From Ilyonectria destructans (Eukaryota; Ascomycota; Sordariomycetes; Hypocreales; Nectriaceae), in assembly GCA_020740775.1 (NCBI GenBank), contig JAHEWK010000008.1:2108001-2172000 (forward strand): a DNA stretch of 64,000 bases. The letters run 5' to 3'. Position 1 is the first letter of the stretch. The number at the start of each line of letters is the position of its first letter. Shown here piece by piece: positions 13,005 through 24,541 of this stretch. The position numbers and the translations under genes were made by a program. Under the pieces are notes generated by a model that was not told the DNA's origin, ran no database searches, and saw nothing but the letters and a program-made list of their open reading frames with translations.

Positions 13005-13482
13005 TTGATAGTGAAAATCGTCGGAATCATAGGGTTCGCCGTGTAAGTTATTAGTTAGCAGGAGCATCGTCATGACGCATATGAATAGTATTTCCCGATT
13101 AGGCAATCTCGAGAATGACAACTCACACACTGTATGCCACTACCCCACAGACATATCGTAATAGCGGGGCTCTCCGCTGTACCGCGGCGTGACCGACCGA
13201 CCCATCCCTGGATACTAACTCCAAGTCACTATCTCCAGGCGGAAAACGCATGCCCCCCTCATCCAAATTCCAAAGCCGGATCCGAGAATCCCCTAAGTTA
13301 CCGCTCGGAATGCGCGATCGAGATCCATCCGGGCCGCTTTCCGCTGCTGAGCCCAATCAGGGCCGAACCCAGGCTTGATAAACGCGGCATCTCGTCTGGA
13401 CCGTGCATGCCGGCGCCGCCCATCGTCTTGAATCGTTCCGGGCACGGCATTCAACTCCTTGGAATCCTTATCTATCGGGACT
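13005..13482. promoter_or_regulatory. Intergenic region, amine oxidase 3' end and regulator promoter
   Basis: No gene fits in these 478 bases. CCGCTTTCCG at 13334-13343 is the reverse of CGGAAAGCGG and shares the core GAAAGCGG with the inverted repeat in the amine oxidase promoter. It lies 140 bp before the regulator start, consistent with one regulator acting on both genes. This is an inference from motif similarity. Confidence 0.35.
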
Positions 13483-15029
13483 ATGCCGTCTCCTCACAAC
13501 TCGTCTGCATCACGGTCAAGCATGGAGTCCGCCCACAGCAGCGCCAGCCCGCCGCCGCCGCCGTCTAAACCGTGCTACAACTGCGTCAAGCGGCGCATCG
13601 TCTGCGACAGGACCGCCACGCGCTGTCGGAAGTGCGCAAAGAAGGGGCTGCGATGTCCCGGGTACGGCATCCGCTATCGCTTTGCCCATGAGTTCCGCGA
13701 CCAGAAGCCCGCGAGTCCCGGGGAGCACCGGCCGAGCTCGGTCGTCGAGTACTCCGGGCCGCTGACGTGGGTCGAGGCCGAAACCAATTACGGCCCGGCG
13801 TCGAGGAGTACAGAGGATGCTGGGGATGAGACCGGGGAGGATGATAGTAATGCGGGCACGCCGTCGTCATCGGAATCCACTTCGGAAGGCGATCAATGTG
13901 ATGAAGTTGCAACACAAGACGAACCTCGCGTCGAAACCTTAGTCCAGCGACCACGGTCATTAGAACCCATCGACGCAAACTCACGATGGATGTTTCAATA
14001 TTGTATAGACACCTTCCCTCGTATCACCCACCGTTAGCCGTGCTCCCACTAACACTGCCCAGTCTCGGAACAGGTCTCGCCCGTCATGCTCCTTTTCAAC
14101 GGCGCCTCCAATGGATACAGGCGCTACGTGCTCCCCTTTGCGACTTCCAACCGCCTCGTGCAGCGCGCCGTGTGCGTCGCCGCCGCCTTCCATCTGCTAC
14201 CCCGCCGCCCGGAGCTCCGTGCGCCGGCCGAGCAGGGCCGGGCCGCCATCATCCAGCGGCTCCGGGAGGACGGGCTCTCGGCGACGGGGGCGCCGGTCCT
14301 CGACGACGCCACGTGGGCGACCATCTTGCTGCTCATCGTCGGGGACCTTGTGAGGGGGGATGAGCAGGTCATGATTCTGTACCACATGCTCGATGCGTTT
14401 GTGCGTGCGAGGGGAGGGAATGAACCGACATCTCAACTCGAGACGTTTCTCAATTCACAATCGCGGCTGTAAGTATCTCAGAACCCCCAACAGCAAACCC
14501 GCAAATGACTGCATCTAACATGTCTAAAAGCATCAAATTCTTTGGCGATCCCATCGTCAGTGAATCCAACGTCCCGCAAAGGCGACCGAGCGTCGGCATT
14601 CTCACTACCCTCTCAGGTGCCGAACTGCCTACGGCCGACAAGCCGCAGCTCGTCAACTACCTGCACCTTTACGAGGAAGCATTCTGCATCGCCATGGAGA
14701 TCTACATGGCCAGGTCGCGCTCCGCCGTCGTCCCCGTGGACGAGGACCTCATGGCCCGCCTCGTCCGGCAGCTCAAGACGGCCCTGGAGCGCGTGGACCC
14801 GACGTTCCCCGGGGCGCATGTAATTGTATGGCCGAGTTTCGTCGGCGCGGCCGAGGCGGAGGAGGAGGAGCAGCGGGATTATTTCACGGAAAAGTTGAGG
14901 TATATCTGGCGCACGACGGGGTACGCGAATGTGCTCAAGGCCATTAATTCATTGCCGGGCATGTGGGAGAAAAGGGGCGTTCAGCGTTGGACGACGAGAC
15001 TGCCACAGGTGTCTGTCATGATCATGTAA
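13483..15029 (+). CDS. Zn2Cys6 transcription factor (fungal_trans_2 type)
   Basis: Three exons, 13483-14002, 14063-14468 and 14531-15029 (introns 60 and 62 bp), give 474 residues. The ATG at 13483 is the first in frame; an upstream TTG is not a credible start. The binuclear cluster is C31-x2-C34-x6-C41-x6-C48-x2-C51-x6-C58 after a proline-rich stretch. An acidic, serine-rich linker follows, then a regulatory domain with EQVSPVMLLFNG, PFATSNRLVQRAV and FFGDP blocks as in the DUF3468/fungal_trans_2 family. This is a nuclear DNA-binding protein. Its place beside the permease and amine oxidase suggests it controls that module, but this is inferred from neighbourhood and a shared promoter motif only. 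Confidence 0.9.
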
Positions 15030-15123
15030 GATGTAATTGCGAAAAAGGGGTAAAAAGGTCCATGCAAATGCAGCGTGGAAATAACGACTCTATGTTATTG
15101 GGACTCTAGGTGCAATACTCTTG

Positions 15124-16421
15124 TTACAACTCCCTCATGACTTCCTCTACCGCCCTTGCCGCCATCCTCTTCCGCTGCTCCTCTCCCATGCCCTCACCCG
15201 CCTCTCGGACCGCCTGCAGCTTCCTCATCATCTTCTCCACTTTGGCGACTTCATCTTCGTCAAGGTCACCGAGACCACTATCTTCTAGTACCTTATCCCC
15301 TGAAGCGTCTTTCTTCTTTTCGTCGCCTTCTACCTTTGTGTCGGGGGCGTCGTCAGGTTGATCTTGTCCTGCCTCCCAGATGGCGCGCCGCAGACCTTCA
15401 AAGTCGGCTTGGTCAAAGCCGAATCCCATTTTCTTGGGGTCTAGGTCCTTGCCGTCGTCGGCAGCTTCGTCGTCGTCCTGCTTGGCGGAGCCCGTTTCAA
15501 AGTCGCCAAAGTCCGACTCGGAGAAGGGCAACTCAATTTCGGTCCAGTCGTTGGTTTCCAAGGCCTCTTTGACACGGGCGATTCCCATTTTCTCTGATTG
15601 ATGTCAGCGTCTCTATTCATAATAGATTCGCCATTTTGGGGTGACGAAAACGAACCTCCAAACTCATTCCGCCCTGAGCTCTCTTTGCTACCCACCATGA
15701 CAAACTCCAATCCCGCCTCGGCGCAAACCTCGTCCCATTCTTCCTGGTCCCCCTCACCAACACCGACTGCCAACCCCACACCCTCCCAGTCCCAGCCGCC
15801 CAGGCCCTCTTTCACAACCTTGCCGACATGTTGGATCAAGCTGCGAGTCGGCTCTGCTGCACTCCCGGTGGCCGGCCCCGCTTTGAAGACAACAACGACA
15901 GCCCCGAGCACAGCGAGGACCTCGACGGCCTCGGGAGAGAGAAAGGAAGAGGACCAATCTTTGGGGTCGGCGATGAGATCAAGCCAGATGGGGACAGTGG
16001 TGGAGTAGTAGGGAGTGGTGAGTTTCAGTGGGTGAGTGGTGCCAGCCAGGGAGAGGTCGGCAGAAGGTGTTGAGGGGGCGGTGCCAGTGAGATCTGTAGA
16101 GAGAAGAGGTTAGCGAAATGAAGCTTAGGGTGAAGTAAGAAGTCGTGCGTGGGAAGAGGAGATGCATATATTAGTTAAGGAGAAGACGATATGATAAAGT
16201 CCAGTTGGATATCATGCCGTGTCTTCCGTCGTAACCGGCGACCATCCCTCATCTGGAGGCCACTCTCAAAGCCCCCCCTTTGTCTCTCCCCATCCCCCTC
16301 TTCAATAAAAGACTGCCCAAAAAATCTTCTCACCTTTGACCACCCGCGTCAACGCCGCAGTCTCGCCTTCCAATGCCACCGCCAAGATCCTCCTGGAAGC
16401 TGAACTCCCTTCATCGGCCAT
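15124..16421 (-). CDS. p34/Irc6-like alpha/gamma-adaptin-binding protein
   Basis: Three exons, 16421-16334, 16093-15656 and 15593-15124, encode 331 residues; the first intron is long for this window (240 bp) and the second uses a GTTCGT donor. The N-terminal half resembles the G-domain-like fold of the p34 family, with a buried strand ILAVALEG, VLGAVVVVFKAG, and the family motif RNEFGEKMGIARVKEAL followed by ETNDWTEIEL. The C-terminal half is acidic and ends in a helix rich in Glu and Arg. In yeast (Irc6) and animals (AAGAB) the family assists clathrin adaptor assembly in the cytosol, so a role in AP-1/AP-2 biogenesis is inferred. It is tail-to-tail with the upstream Zn2Cys6 gene, with 94 bp between the stops. 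Confidence 0.75.
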
Positions 16422-17143
16422 TGTTGATGATCTGCTCACTGGCGCAGGTTTCTCTGTCGCTGTCCTTCCGCCTGGTCTCTTCTTCAGAGTAAAGCTGCAA
16501 GGAACAGAAAAGTATCCAAGACTGCTGTACGACGGGTTCCTTTGTAGACGTTGAGGATGGTGATGATGGTTGCTGAGGTAAGTGATGAGTGAGCATCGAG
16601 ATGTGAATAAGAACCGATGAGCAATGCCCCGCCCCCACCATTCCACATCCACATGTGGCGTGGCTCACTGCGAGTGTGCGCCACAGTGGCGTTTGGTGCA
16701 ACCGTTGAACCCCGACAAGCACAGTTCTATGAATCACTGCATCGAAACTAGGATGCTGTTGTGATGCCTTGCTTTTCTCGCTGCAGGCTTCAGTTTCAAT
16801 CTCTTAGCTGTTATTGAATGTTACTTTTGCAAACTGACGCCATCGGAGTCATCATCTCCTAGGCAAAGCAACATGTTGCTGCCTTTGGCTCGCAAGATGG
16901 ATATTTAACCATCGCCGAAACGATCATCATTATCCAAATAACGTCTAAAAAGAAATGCCTTCTATTTTCCCTCTTTGGGTTGAGGAACTCTTTCTCTCTC
17001 CCGCGGCCCGCGGGCTATACACAAAGGGAAAGAGTAATCACACTACAAACATCGTTGCTGAACGATGAATGTGTGTTTTATCATACACGGGGCCCCGTTT
17101 TGATCCTCCTCTTTTCGCCGACGGTTTGGTCAACTGCGCTCCC
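16422..17143. other. Intergenic, p34-like promoter and ABC transporter 3' flank
   Basis: No coding signal is seen in these 722 bases. They should hold the promoter and 5' leader of the p34-like gene and the 3' untranslated region of the ABC transporter. Confidence 0.5.
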
Positions 17144-20100
17144 TTACGAGCTCACATCCACTAACCGGCCGGCATCCCACTTCTTCTTGGCTGCCTTGAT
17201 CAACACCTCCAGCTCTCCACTCATGTCACACATGCTGCGGAATGTGCCGTCCTCCTTGTTGATCAACTCCCATGGGTGAGCATACTCCACCACCTGGCCC
17301 TTATCTAGCACCAAGACCTTGTCATAATCCACAATGGTCTGCAGTCGGTGCGCAATCGTAATAACCGTCCCTGTTAGCTCTCGGATCGTCTCCTGGATCT
17401 TCGAGTCCGTCGCGTAGTCAATCGACGCCGTCGCCTCGTCCATCACTAGAACTGTTGGTGACTTGAGCATGGCTCGCGCCAGGCACAGCAGTTGACGCTG
17501 ACCCTGAGACAGATTCGACCCAGATTCTGACACAGCTGAACTGAGGTCCAAGAATATGTTTTTGTTCGTCGCCACTGACGAATTGGGCGAGCTAGGGGTT
17601 TGGGTCCCTGTTCGTGGCAGCTCATCGGGACTGATGAGCTGCACCCGTCGGAGCGCTGCAAAGATATCTTCATCCGAGAACATGTCGAAAGGATCCAGGT
17701 TGCTTCGGATCGTTCCGTGGAATAGCGTTGGGTCTTGAGGTACGATGGTGATGTTTTCTCGCAGATCCTGAAGACCAATCTTGCCAATGTCCAGATCGTC
17801 AATCAGGATCGTGCCCTTATCCGCCTCCAACGCTCGGAAGATGGCCAGCGCTAGCGAACTCTTGCCAGCACCTGTGCGCCCCACGATGCCCACCTTCTCT
17901 CTCGGGTTGATCTTGAGTGTGAGATCTCGGAGTACTGGGTCCAACTCAGCTCGATAACTAGTCGTGTAGTTGATAAACTCAACAGAGCCGCTTCCGGGCC
18001 AATTCTCTGGTGGTCGGTTATCCTCAATTACAGCTGGTGCTTCCTGTTCGACGTCCAGGTATTCTTTCATTCGTTCCATGGAGTTCATGTTCTGTTCGTT
18101 GATGGCGTAAAGCCGCACGAGCCAGAGGACGCTCTCGGTAAAACCCAATGCGTAGCTCAGCGACACACCCGCTGCTCCAGCATCGATTGAGCCCAGACTG
18201 AGGATAACAAACATTCCAGCAAAGAACGCAACCAGGTCGCCGATCAGATCCGCTCGGAATGCCAACCATCGGTTGCAGGCCCAGAGATAAATGAATGGCC
18301 GGGCTTGAGTGTTAATCTTCTCCAGGTTGTCTCGGATAAAGCGTCGCTCATCACCATAAGCACGGATGGTCGTCATTCCACTGAGTGTTTCCCCAAATTG
18401 CTGGAATAGTGGGCTGCGTTGCACAGACTCCATGCGCTTCAGATCCCGGGATGCTCGGAGGTAGAAGGCGGCGACTAGATAGAAGATAATGCCAATAAAG
18501 AAGGCAGCGATCAGGAACTTGGGAGTGATGGAGGCAATCAAAACAACCGTCACAGCGAGTGAAAGACCGCAACTGATGACGCCAATGGCTACAGGAGCGA
18601 TCTCCTGGTCAACGGCTTCAAGATCTTTGCTGAACCGGTTCAGAAGCTGGCCGAGGGGTGTGACATCGAAGAACTTGAATCTGGCGCGCGTCACCGAGGC
18701 GATGAGATGGTCGTGAATGCGCTTCGAGGCCCTCAGGGAACCCAGGAACAGCCATAAATCACGGATAAGCGCGGTGAATGCACCGAGTGCTCCAATTATG
18801 GCGAGAACCGTCAGATAGTACATGGCGTTAACTGAAGGTGTCGGATCCGACAAAGAGATCTGTGCATCGAGAATATCGGGGGACCCTTCGGGTTCGATGC
18901 CTCCGAGCTTGGCAATATTGGCAAATACCACGGCACTAAACTTTGAGCCTAGAGAGTAGTGGGGAGAGCTGAAATTCCCATGGTTCGCCTCCGCAGAGAC
19001 CCTGTCGTATTGGTTCGACCACTCTCGCACCCAGAAGTTGGTAGCGACGGCCGAGAGCTGTTGCGAAATGAAGACAACAAAGGCCAAAACCCAGAACCAC
19101 CAGGAGCCCATAGCCAGGAGGTAGTGCTTCATAACGGACCACTTGACGGATCCTGTTGCTTTGCCTTCCTCCATGGCATCCTGCTTCTGCTTCTTCTTGG
19201 CATTATCATGGTTGGTGCTGTCCACACCATCGAGGGCGTCGCCTTGGCCGTTGACCATGGTATCATCATCGCCAACACTCGAAGGGACCCGGGAAGGAAC
19301 TCGCGAGTGGCTAACAGAGGCGGGTCGGGACTTTTGAATCTCTTCACCAAGTTTGCCAGAAGCAATAACCTTCTCTGAGGTTCCTTGGATGGCGATTCGG
19401 CCGTTATCCATGAGCACGACATAGTCAGAGGAAGGAACACAGAGCTGGACGTTGTGAGTGACGAGAATGCAAGTGCGATTGCGCATCAACGGGCCCTTGA
19501 TGCAGTTGCTGAAGATCCATTGAGCGGTATGCGAGTCCACAGCGCTGAGGCAGTCATCGAGGAGCAGGTGGGCCGAGTTGGAGTACATGGCGCGCGCAAG
19601 CGAGATACGCTGCTTTTGGCCACCGGAGAGGGTGATTCCCTTCTCTCCGACTAGGGTCTCGTCGCCGTTGTCTAGAATCTGCAGGTCTCGCTCGAGGGCG
19701 CACGCCACAATGACGCCTCGGTACCGTTGTTCGTCGAAGGGCGTAGAGAAGAGGATATTGTCTCGGATATTCGCATTAACCAACCATGCGGCTTGCGCCA
19801 CATACGCAATTGTATTGGCGAGGTTTGTCTCAGGATCAGGGCGAACATCCTCTCGGCTGCGGCCGCCAGGACAGTAAACATTGCCTTCCATCAGAGTCAT
19901 TTCACCGAGAAGACCCATCAGCATCGAAGTCTTTCCAGATCCGGTGGGTCCGGCAATAATGTTGAGCTTGCCCAGCTGGAAATCCACATTCATATCCATT
20001 AGGCGGAAAGCACGCGATCCGTCCTCGGCCACGGCATCCTTACTCCCCCAGATGAAGGTAGCATTTTTAAACCCTAAGCGCCTGACGCCCTCGTCATCCA

Positions 20101-22277
20101 CATTGTCCAGGCCCAACTGCTCGTACTTGTCAGTCTCGTCCTCCTGGAGGAACTCCTCGACACGGTCGATCGAAACCTTGGTTTCCTGGACGTGCGCGAA
20201 CATATCGCCAAACTGGTCCAGGGGAACACGCAAAAGCATGAAGAGTGATATGGCCGTGAAGGCTACAGAGGGATAGAGCGGCTTCTCCTCGACGATAGTG
20301 TAAACGAGGAAGGAGAAGAAGGTAATGAGAACAGGGACCGAGTTCCAAATAGCAACAGCCAAAGCCCAAACCATGAATCGGGATCGAAGCGCCTTGAGCT
20401 CAGCCCTTCGCTTCTCATCGATGATGCGACCGAAGCGCTCTTCCCAGGCAAAGTACTTGATGATGCGGATGTTCTGTAGAACCTCATTTGTAACGTTGAT
20501 TCGCTTGTCAGTGGCAGCAAGAATCTTTTTCGAGGTCATGGAGAAACCCCTGGCGAGAGCGTAGTTGATGGGCAGGAGGAAAACCATGATGATGAGTCCA
20601 GGAATAGCGCTCAAGCCCATGACCTGCCAGAGCAATACGATTGCGACCACCAACTGTGTAGGGGCAGCAGCGCAGAGGAAATGCAAATAAGCGGTAACCT
20701 CTGCGATCTTGAAGCTGTCGACAGACATCAGGTTGATGATCGTGCCCAAGTTTGCTTGCTCATCTTCGCCTTCTCCCTTAGCCTTGTCATCTTTGACACC
20801 GCCGTTGGCAGTTTCCGTATCGTCGGGAGTGGCCTTCTTATCGTCCTTCTTACGGCTGAAGACGCGTTTAATCTTGCTGATGGTGCTCTCCTTTGAATCG
20901 TCGTCCTTGGTAGACTTGGACTTGTTGGAATCCAGCAAAACCTTGTCCTTGCCGGCGGCCGCCTTGCGACGGAGAGCCTTAGCGTAGATATCACCAATGA
21001 TGATAGCTCGAACCCGAATGCAAATTTTCCGGCCGATCCATAAAGCTGCATTGTCACTGTACGAGCGGACAAGATCGAGGATAGGGAGACCGATAACGTA
21101 AAGCCAGAGCACATTGACTGGGGTATTGCCGGGGTCCTCGACATATTCCAGGATGGCCTTCAGAAGGAGGGTGGGCGCAAAGGTGAAGAACCCGGCAATG
21201 ACAGCCAGGAAACACTGAGCGAATAGCATGCCCTTGAAGTACTTGACCAGGTGCCAAGCCAGTGAGCCCGTCCTCTTCATCTGACGATAGTCGGCAATGA
21301 CCGTAGCGGCCTTGTCCTTGGGCAAAAGGTTCCAGACATGCTCCATTTCCATGCTGCTCTTCCAGCCACGCCAAACAATGGCATCGACCCAACCAAATAC
21401 AGCGAGGGAGAGAAGACTCGCAAGAGGCTCACGCGATGGCTCCATACCATCCTCCCACTCCAAGATGACAGTCTTGTTGCCCTTCCTAGTAGTGGCGGCC
21501 AGACCAAAAAGTAGCGACACCAGGACGAACTCGACAATAACCAGGATCTGTGAGAGTTTCGAAACAGGGTGGAGGAGGGCGGAGCGGAAGACGAAGATGG
21601 ACAAAACCCAATTGAATCCATAGATGGTGGCAGTATGGTTCCAGAGGTGAGGAATTCGCCATTTGGAGTTGCCAAAGAAGAGGCGCAAGGTCGAGAGAAT
21701 GAGGACGTAGATCCAAGTGACCAACCCGGCAACGGAGGCGATCTGGCTAGGGCCATGGTAGGCGCCGTTGATGAGGGCAGTCGAATTGATAGCAACGAGG
21801 CCGCAGATGGCCAGTTCCTCAACTACTTGGGACAAGTACTGGCCAGGGGGGGAATCGGCCTGGACTATGGAACCACGGGTGGTCGTCTTGACGAGCGCAA
21901 GACGGCCGCCATTAATTTGCAAGTCTTCGTCGTCGTCGTCGGTATCGTCGGTCTCTACCGGGGGCAGATCCGTGTGGCTGTAACGTCGGTCGTCACTAGA
22001 AATTTCGCTATACCTAGCCTTGGAGGCAGACCGGGCTCTGCAAGCCCAGGCGATGCTGGCCCATGCGAGGTGCGCAAACGAGAAAAGGAGGATGGTCGCA
22101 GGGAAGAGGACTTTAAGATAGCTGCGAGAGTTGGAAAAAGGCAATCGGGTTAGCAAAGCGGTAGTCTCGGGGGAGTAGGCATTGAGGAGGCAAGGGGAGC
22201 ACGAACTGTTGCTGGAAGCAGTGGGTGAAGTCATCGACCAGCCATATCGGCTCCTTGCACTGCACAAAACTACCCAT
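17144..22277 (-). CDS. ABCC (MRP-type) transporter, Ybt1/Vmr1-like
   Basis: Exon 1 is 22277-22207, then an 85-bp intron with a GTTCGT donor, then one exon 22121-17144; the protein is 1682 residues. The short first exon supplies the family N-terminus (KEPIWLVDDFTHCFQQ), which the long open frame alone lacks. Architecture is TMD0, TMD1, NBD1, TMD2, NBD2. NBD1 has Walker A AGPTGSGKTSM (about residue 746), signature LSGGQKQR and LLLDDCLSAVD. NBD2 has GRTGAGKSS (about 1437), LSQGQRQ and VLVMDEATASID. NBD1 carries Asp-Cys (DDC) where a catalytic Glu is usual, as in other ABCC proteins, so only site 2 is likely to hydrolyse ATP well. A charged insert of about 80 residues, rich in Lys and Asp, lies in a TMD1 loop. 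In yeast the relatives sit in the vacuole membrane and move bile-acid-like or conjugated organic anions. The substrate here is unknown. Confidence 0.95.
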
Positions 22278-23938
22278 GATGGCGGAGGGATATCGCAGAG
22301 TGCTAGAGCGTCACGCTCTCTTCGCGCGGAGAGGCGACGTCAGGAATGGAGAATTGAGGGGCGAATCGAATCGGGATCGCAATTCGGGCACGTCGATGTC
22401 GAGGAGCAGAAAAGGCTCTCGGCGAGCTGAGCACTCGAGGGTGCCGCGGCACCGGAGCGGCGGTGGAGGCGGGAGGGTGGAGGGGGCCTTTGACCTGGGG
22501 GTGGTTTGGGGGCGAGAAAGAGCAGCGGTTGCGATTCCGGCGGCACAGCTCCGGCGTCCCACGTCCCACGTCGGTTCAAACAGTCCCTGGCGACCACCAC
22601 GAGCGACCCAGCTTCTGCTCAGTGTGGCGTGACCGCCGTGGAGTTGAGGCGCTTTTCGCCAATGCCAATCCCTCAATGTCCAAGTTCACTGTTCGGCAGC
22701 GCTCATTCGCAAAGTCTCTCGTCCAAATCCCGCGGCAGGATTGGCGTCGTCGGTGTCGTCGAGTATCCCGGAGGGTTTTCGCAGTCGGTCTTCCTCTCAG
22801 CAAAGCAAGACACAGGCGTTGTGGGAGAGAGAAAAGATAGAAGGACGGGAGGGAGGGAGGGGGAGGGAGAGTGGGCAACAAGAAGGATGAAGAGAGCAAG
22901 GATGCAATCAAATCAAAATTCGGGGGAGAGGCGAAGGATGTTAGAAGAAAAAGATGTCTCGGTGGAGCGAAGAATGCGCCGCGCTGGTCGATGAAGAGTA
23001 GAGCCGGCCGAACTAGCACAGGCGAACAGGCGGGAGTAGTGAGGTACTGGAGGGTACTGCAGGAAGTACGCCGGCCCAGTAAGCGCACCCGCACCTTCGT
23101 CCTTCGTACCTACCTAGCTCGCTGCGCTGGGATGCGCTTGGGTGTGGGACAACCTGAGAAGGCAGGTGCCCGCCAAAGTCGGTTCGGGTTGCTTGGCCGC
23201 CCTTGCTAGGGAGCTTTTAGAACTACTCCAATGCCTGCGGTGATGGGAAAGACCCAGTGGGAAACCATCCAGGTGGGGGCCGCTACAGAAGGACGATGAA
23301 CGAGGAGAAGCTCAAGCGGGTCCGCGGCGCCGGCTTCTCGTGTGGTTGCTTAGTGGTGACAGGCCTGTGCGGTGTTGTTGTCTGTCCGTCTGACTGTTGT
23401 GTCTGCGTTTCTCCAAGTTTCTATGTACGAGCCATAGCTCACGGCAACTTACTTCCTTTCTTGCTCGCTGTTGGTTCCTAACTTATCTGTTAGTGGCAGT
23501 GTAGAGCGTGGCAATGGGACGAGTCGTGGGCGTCATCCACTCCCGGCGTTTCCCCAGCAGTGGAGCTGTCAACCAGACTACGATCAACCCAATGACAATA
23601 ACGAAGCAGCTGTTGGACGAGGCGAAGCGTGAGGCGAGAGAATGAGTTTGTCTAAAGCGTGCACGGTGCCTGTGTATCTCAGTGCGTGTGTGCATACCGG
23701 CAGTTGCCAGCTTGTAGCTCTTCACTGGAAGGAATTAGACGCAACCCCAAGCATGCGGCCTGTAGACAGATGGTGTGGTGTGTGTGCCTGTTGCGCGCGG
23801 AGGCATCACCCCTGTTGTGTAGCACTGCAGCGACTCTAGCATGCTGCAGCTGCAAGCGCAGTAGTTGCGGGGGTTCGTCTCGCCATACGCCAACGCCTTT
23901 GCTATCGAGTGGGTGCGTATCTGCAAGGTTCAAGGTGC

Positions 23939-23966
23939 ATGGCGGATGGCGGATGGCGGATGACGG
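23939..23966. repeat. 7-bp tandem repeat ATGGCGG, four units
   Basis: Three perfect ATGGCGG units and one ATGACGG unit follow one another. No gene overlaps. Confidence 0.7.
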
Positions 23967-24501
23967 AGGCTGTCCTTCGTTCAACAAGACCGTTGCGCTA
24001 CCATGCGCTACGCTCATAGTGCCATAGTCGTGCGCGGTGCGATAAGGTCCCCGATGCATGCAGTGAGTCCAGTGTCGTCTAGTTTGGTTGATGACATTGA
24101 ATCCCGAGCTCTATTGAACATCAAAACACTCATTGACGGACATTATCTACCGTACGGCCCCGTGTGTTCTATTCCCAGCTCCAGGCCTTGCCAAGCTTCA
24201 TATCACGCCAACGTCACACAAGCTCTCGTCATCCCGTCTGCGACAGATTTCAGAAGCGCGGCGCGTCGAGAACCGACCGACGGGATGGACAGAGAGGGAT
24301 GAGATGAGGGGTGCGACCATCGAAATCCCAGTCCAACCCCAGTCTCCCCGAAGACTTCAGGCGCGATTCGTGTCCCCTCGTGCCAGAGCCTCCAGCCAAG
24401 GGCAACAGGGAGGAAAAGGAACGTGGGAGTTTGACAGAGGAATCGGGCCAAATGCCAGTCGAGATTCCCACCGCTGGTTCGCACTTGGATAGCACGGACG
24501 A

Positions 24502-24541
24502 CCAGGACGACCAGGGCGACCAGGGCGACCAGGGCGACCAG
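24502..24541. repeat. 9-bp tandem repeat CCAGGGCGA
   Basis: Units CCAGGACGA, then three CCAGGGCGA, then CCAG. Being nine bases long it stays open in several frames and makes spurious DQG or GRP repeats in translated frames on both strands; no real gene is supported. Confidence 0.75.

Noticed and set aside
13459..13482. Upstream start of the Zn2Cys6 regulator
   Set aside because: The codon at 13459 is TTG; the first ATG in frame is 13483.
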